From NCBI GenBank assembly GCA_003520455.1, contig DOUV01001071.1, positions 1 to 7,902 on the forward strand: a stretch of DNA of 7,902 nucleotides, given 5' to 3'. Shown piece after piece: positions 6,100 through 7,902 of this stretch (positions are counted from its first letter, which is position 1; each line of letters begins with the position of its first letter). Both the position numbers and the translations under genes were made by a program. Source of the DNA: Chloroflexota bacterium (GTDB taxonomy: Bacteria > Chloroflexota > Anaerolineae > Ardenticatenales > Ardenticatenaceae). The notes beneath the pieces were generated by a model. It saw only the letters and a list, made by a program, of their open reading frames with translations, searched no databases and was not told where the DNA came from.

Positions 6100-6441
6100 G
6101 TAGTTGAAGACCTCATTGACGTCGCTTGGTTGGTCGGGGGAGAAAACCCGCGCTTCAGCAGCAAGGACATCCTGCAAGGAACTTTGGGTACCCTCAATCT
6201 GGCTGGAAAGCACGGCCTCCTTGCGGACGTACATGGCAACAAAGAGATCGGGATGCGGCAGCGTTTGAATCGAGCCATCCAGCCGGCCAAGCGCGCGATC
6301 AGCTGGCGGCAGGAGCGTTTGCAGTTCGCCTTGCAACTTGATTGGCGGATCCGGTGGCAGCGGGGCGGGAATGAACGCCCGATAGCCAGCGGGTTGCCCC
6401 ACGTATCGGCCGGCTCTCAATGGGTGGTTCGGCTGTGTCAT
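6100..6441 (-). pseudogene. Fic family protein, N-terminal fragment cut by IS630
   Basis: From ATG 6441 the frame gives 114 residues ending at VNEVFNY, where the insertion sequence begins and adds a TAG. The Fic N-terminal domain is clear: GYRAFIPAPLPPDPP (19-33), LGRLDG (51-56), LPHPDLFVAMYVRKEAVLSS (61-80), then SSQIEGTQSSL (79-89). The latter contains the inhibitory helix motif S79-xxx-E83-G84, which in this class blocks ATP binding until relieved. The catalytic half with HPFxxGNGR is absent from the window, so no AMP transfer is possible. A TTG start at 6462 is open but less likely. A good promoter lies upstream. Fic genes often sit beside type I restriction genes, and this one follows an hsdM. 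Confidence 0.88.
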
Positions 6442-6498
6442 GGATGTTCGTACCTTGAACAAGATTGGTTTTGACGGTTCATATTAAAGGCAAGGTTT

Positions 6499-6528
6499 AG
6501 TATAGTTGAAGCGGCGCCGTCGTGTTAA
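6499..6528 (-). promoter_or_regulatory. Promoter of the truncated fic gene
   Basis: TTAACA (6528-6523) and TATACT (6504-6499), each one base from consensus, are separated by 18 bases. Transcription would start near 6492, leaving a leader of about 50 bases before ATG 6441. With the insertion sequence in place, this promoter drives only the fic fragment and possibly antisense RNA into the transposase genes. Confidence 0.55.
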
Positions 6529-6549
6529 ACGCAGACTTTACTTGCATAT

Positions 6550-6564
6550 GAAGAGAGCCTCTTC
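6550..6564. terminator. Small hairpin between hsdM and fic
   Basis: GAAGAG (6550-6555) and CTCTTC (6559-6564) form a 6-bp stem with a 3-base loop, about 28 bases after the hsdM stop. No T-run follows, so termination is doubtful. Confidence 0.2.
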
Positions 6565-6591
6565 GCTATCCGTTCGAACCGAGATCTGCCT

Positions 6592-7902
6592 TCACCACAC
6601 CAGCCCCATCTTCTCCAGGTGTACCTCCACCTTCTTCCTCAGCGCTTCCACCTCCTGCTCCAACTCCGGCAATGGCTGGGCGTAGCGTTCTTCCAGTTCC
6701 TTGACGCGGCAGGCGAGTTGCTGCGTCAGCCGCTGCCCCTCGCCCTCGATGGCGGCGAACCACTTGTCGTCGACGACCAGCGTCTTGATCTCGGCCTCGG
6801 TGAGTTTGGAGTAATTCGCCAGCACCTTCGGCTCGAGTTCGGCCTGGGCCTCCTTGACGGCCCAGGCCGCTTCGGACTCGGCGTCGAGCAGTTTCAGGCA
6901 CTTCTCCAACGCTTCGACTTCGTCCGCGTTCTCCGCCTCCAACGTCAATTGTCCATTCTCCGTTCTCAACTGCTTGAGCCGCTCCTTCACGCCGCTTTTG
7001 GTGACCTTGCCCTTATCGTTGATGCCTTCCTCCAGCAAGCCCTCCTCGCCGGTGTGCTCCTCGACGAATTCCTCCAGTTCCCGGGCAGCAACTTCCTATC
7101 TGGCCTGCAACTCGTCGATGGCGGCCTGCTCGGCGGCGAAGGAGCAGGCGACGATCAGGGGCGGGGGGATCAGGTCCAGCTTGTACTTCTGGCGGCCGAT
7201 GGTCAGGTCCACCGTCTCCTTAATCTTCTTCGCCTTGTCGTCGATGACCGCGCGCGGTTTGGCGGCTTCGACCCAGCCGTCGGCGGCGACGAGGTAGACG
7301 TCGTCCTGCATCACCTCGGCCCAGTAGTCCATCAGCCGCTGGTAGACGTCGTAGCGGTCGAGCAGGGGCAGGCCGGCGAAACGCTCCAACAGCTCTTCGG
7401 ACAGTGTGTGGATGACCGCCTTGGGTTTGGCACCGACCTTGAGCCCCTTGAGCAAAGGCTCGTGGGCCTTCCGCCACCCCCGGAAGATGGCTGCCACCTG
7501 ATCAGCATATGCGGCGAACTCCGGGTGGGCCAGGATGGTTGCCTTGACCTGCCGGGTTTCGACTTTCGGTTCCGAGTAGCCGGGCCGGCCGTTCGACTGG
7601 AACAGGTCGTCACGCAGTGAGGGGAAGACGGCCCAGTAGGGTTGGAGGGCGTCGATGTCGCGGATGGGGATGCCGCCGTTCAGGTGCGCGTCGAGGTCGT
7701 GCAGGTCTTCCGGTTCACTGGAGTCGATGTGGCGCGGGATGTTGAGGTTGTAGTCGTTGGCGGGGCTGGCGATCTCAGCCACGGGCACCATACGGGAGTA
7801 GCCCGGCAGCTCGATCTGCCGGTTAAACACGTCCACGATCTTGTGGATGTCCTGCGCGCGGAGGCGGTTCTTGTTGCCGTCTTTCATGAAGCCCCTGGAG
7901 GC
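6592..7902 (-). pseudogene. hsdM: hsdM C-terminal part, continuing past the window, with one in-frame TAG
   Basis: The frame is open to the window edge (ASRGFMKDGNKNRLRAQDIH near the start), so the N-terminal methyltransferase core lies outside. What is seen is the long C-terminal part of an HsdM subfamily: SRMVPVAEIASPANDYNLNI, DSSEPEDLHDLDAHLNGGIP, LMDYWAEVMQDDVYLVAADG, LIPPPLIVACSFAAEQAAID; then a charged helical region (EVEALEKCLKLL, AEIKTLVVDDKWFAAIEGEG) ending in KMGLVW-TGA. A TAG at 7098-7096 (codon 269 of the visible part) interrupts an otherwise perfect frame between LQAR and EVAARELEEF; Gln (CAG) is the likely ancestor. A TTG at 7038 could restart translation. HsdM methylates adenine and, with HsdS, forms the host-protecting M2S complex. 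This one belongs to a different subfamily from the remnant at 2915-3679. If TAG is a real stop, the protein loses about 170 C-terminal residues. Confidence 0.88.

Noticed and set aside
4868..6102. 6-bp CTAGTA target-site duplication
   Set aside because: IS630 elements duplicate only TA; placing CTAGTA as duplication leaves the terminal repeats asymmetrical by one base. The match may reflect the sequence preference around TA or chance.
6619..7620. Long plus-strand open frame of 333 codons
   Set aside because: It lies antisense to the well-supported hsdM frame; the product is a Leu/Gln/Gly-rich mirror of the helical C-terminus and has no family features.

Overview
This window looks like a decayed defence or mobile-element region of an environmental bacterium with a moderately GC-rich genome. 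The sequence does not identify the phylum. The family mix (type I restriction-modification parts, a DUF433/DUF5615 toxin-antitoxin pair, an IS630 element, a Fic remnant, a small conserved hypothetical) is typical of accessory DNA in large environmental genomes. Almost every host gene lies on the minus strand; only the transposase runs on the plus strand.

Read along the minus strand, from right to left. (1) 7902-6592: the C-terminal part of a type I methyltransferase subunit (HsdM), entering from outside the window and broken by one in-frame TAG. (2) 6528-6100: a promoter and the first 114 codons of a Fic-family gene, cut off by (3) a complete IS630-family element (4874-6097) with 24-bp perfect terminal repeats, TA flanks and a transposase split over two frames at a run of seven A. 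(4) 4862-4629: a small intact conserved hypothetical gene whose upstream region was replaced by the insertion sequence. (5) 4632-3680: about 950 bp without a convincing gene, holding a possible degraded ORF, an 8-bp inverted repeat and a 24-bp near-perfect direct repeat. (6) 3679-2915: the C-terminal third of a second, different HsdM with several frameshifts. (7) 2911-1115: an intact 598-codon DUF262/DUF1524 protein (GmrSD-like nuclease architecture). (8) 1115-1029: the first about 29 codons of hsdS, then loss of similarity. (9) 834-275: an intact DUF433 antitoxin overlapping a DUF5615 PIN-like toxin that carries one in-frame TAG. (10) 274-1: nothing recognised.

The tight spacing TGA-ACC-ATG (hsdM/DUF262) and the TGATG overlap (DUF262/hsdS) show that items 6-8 were once an hsdM-DUF262-hsdS operon, in which a modification-dependent type nuclease sat between the methylase and specificity genes. 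Today only the DUF262 gene is open. No hsdR is visible.

Points worth attention: an intact DUF262 nuclease in the ruins of its operon; two otherwise undamaged genes each stopped by a single TAG while all eight recognised reading frames end in TGA; insertion-sequence flanks that do not rebuild a fic gene; and repeated Tyr-to-Cys changes in the decayed hsdM/hsdS pieces.
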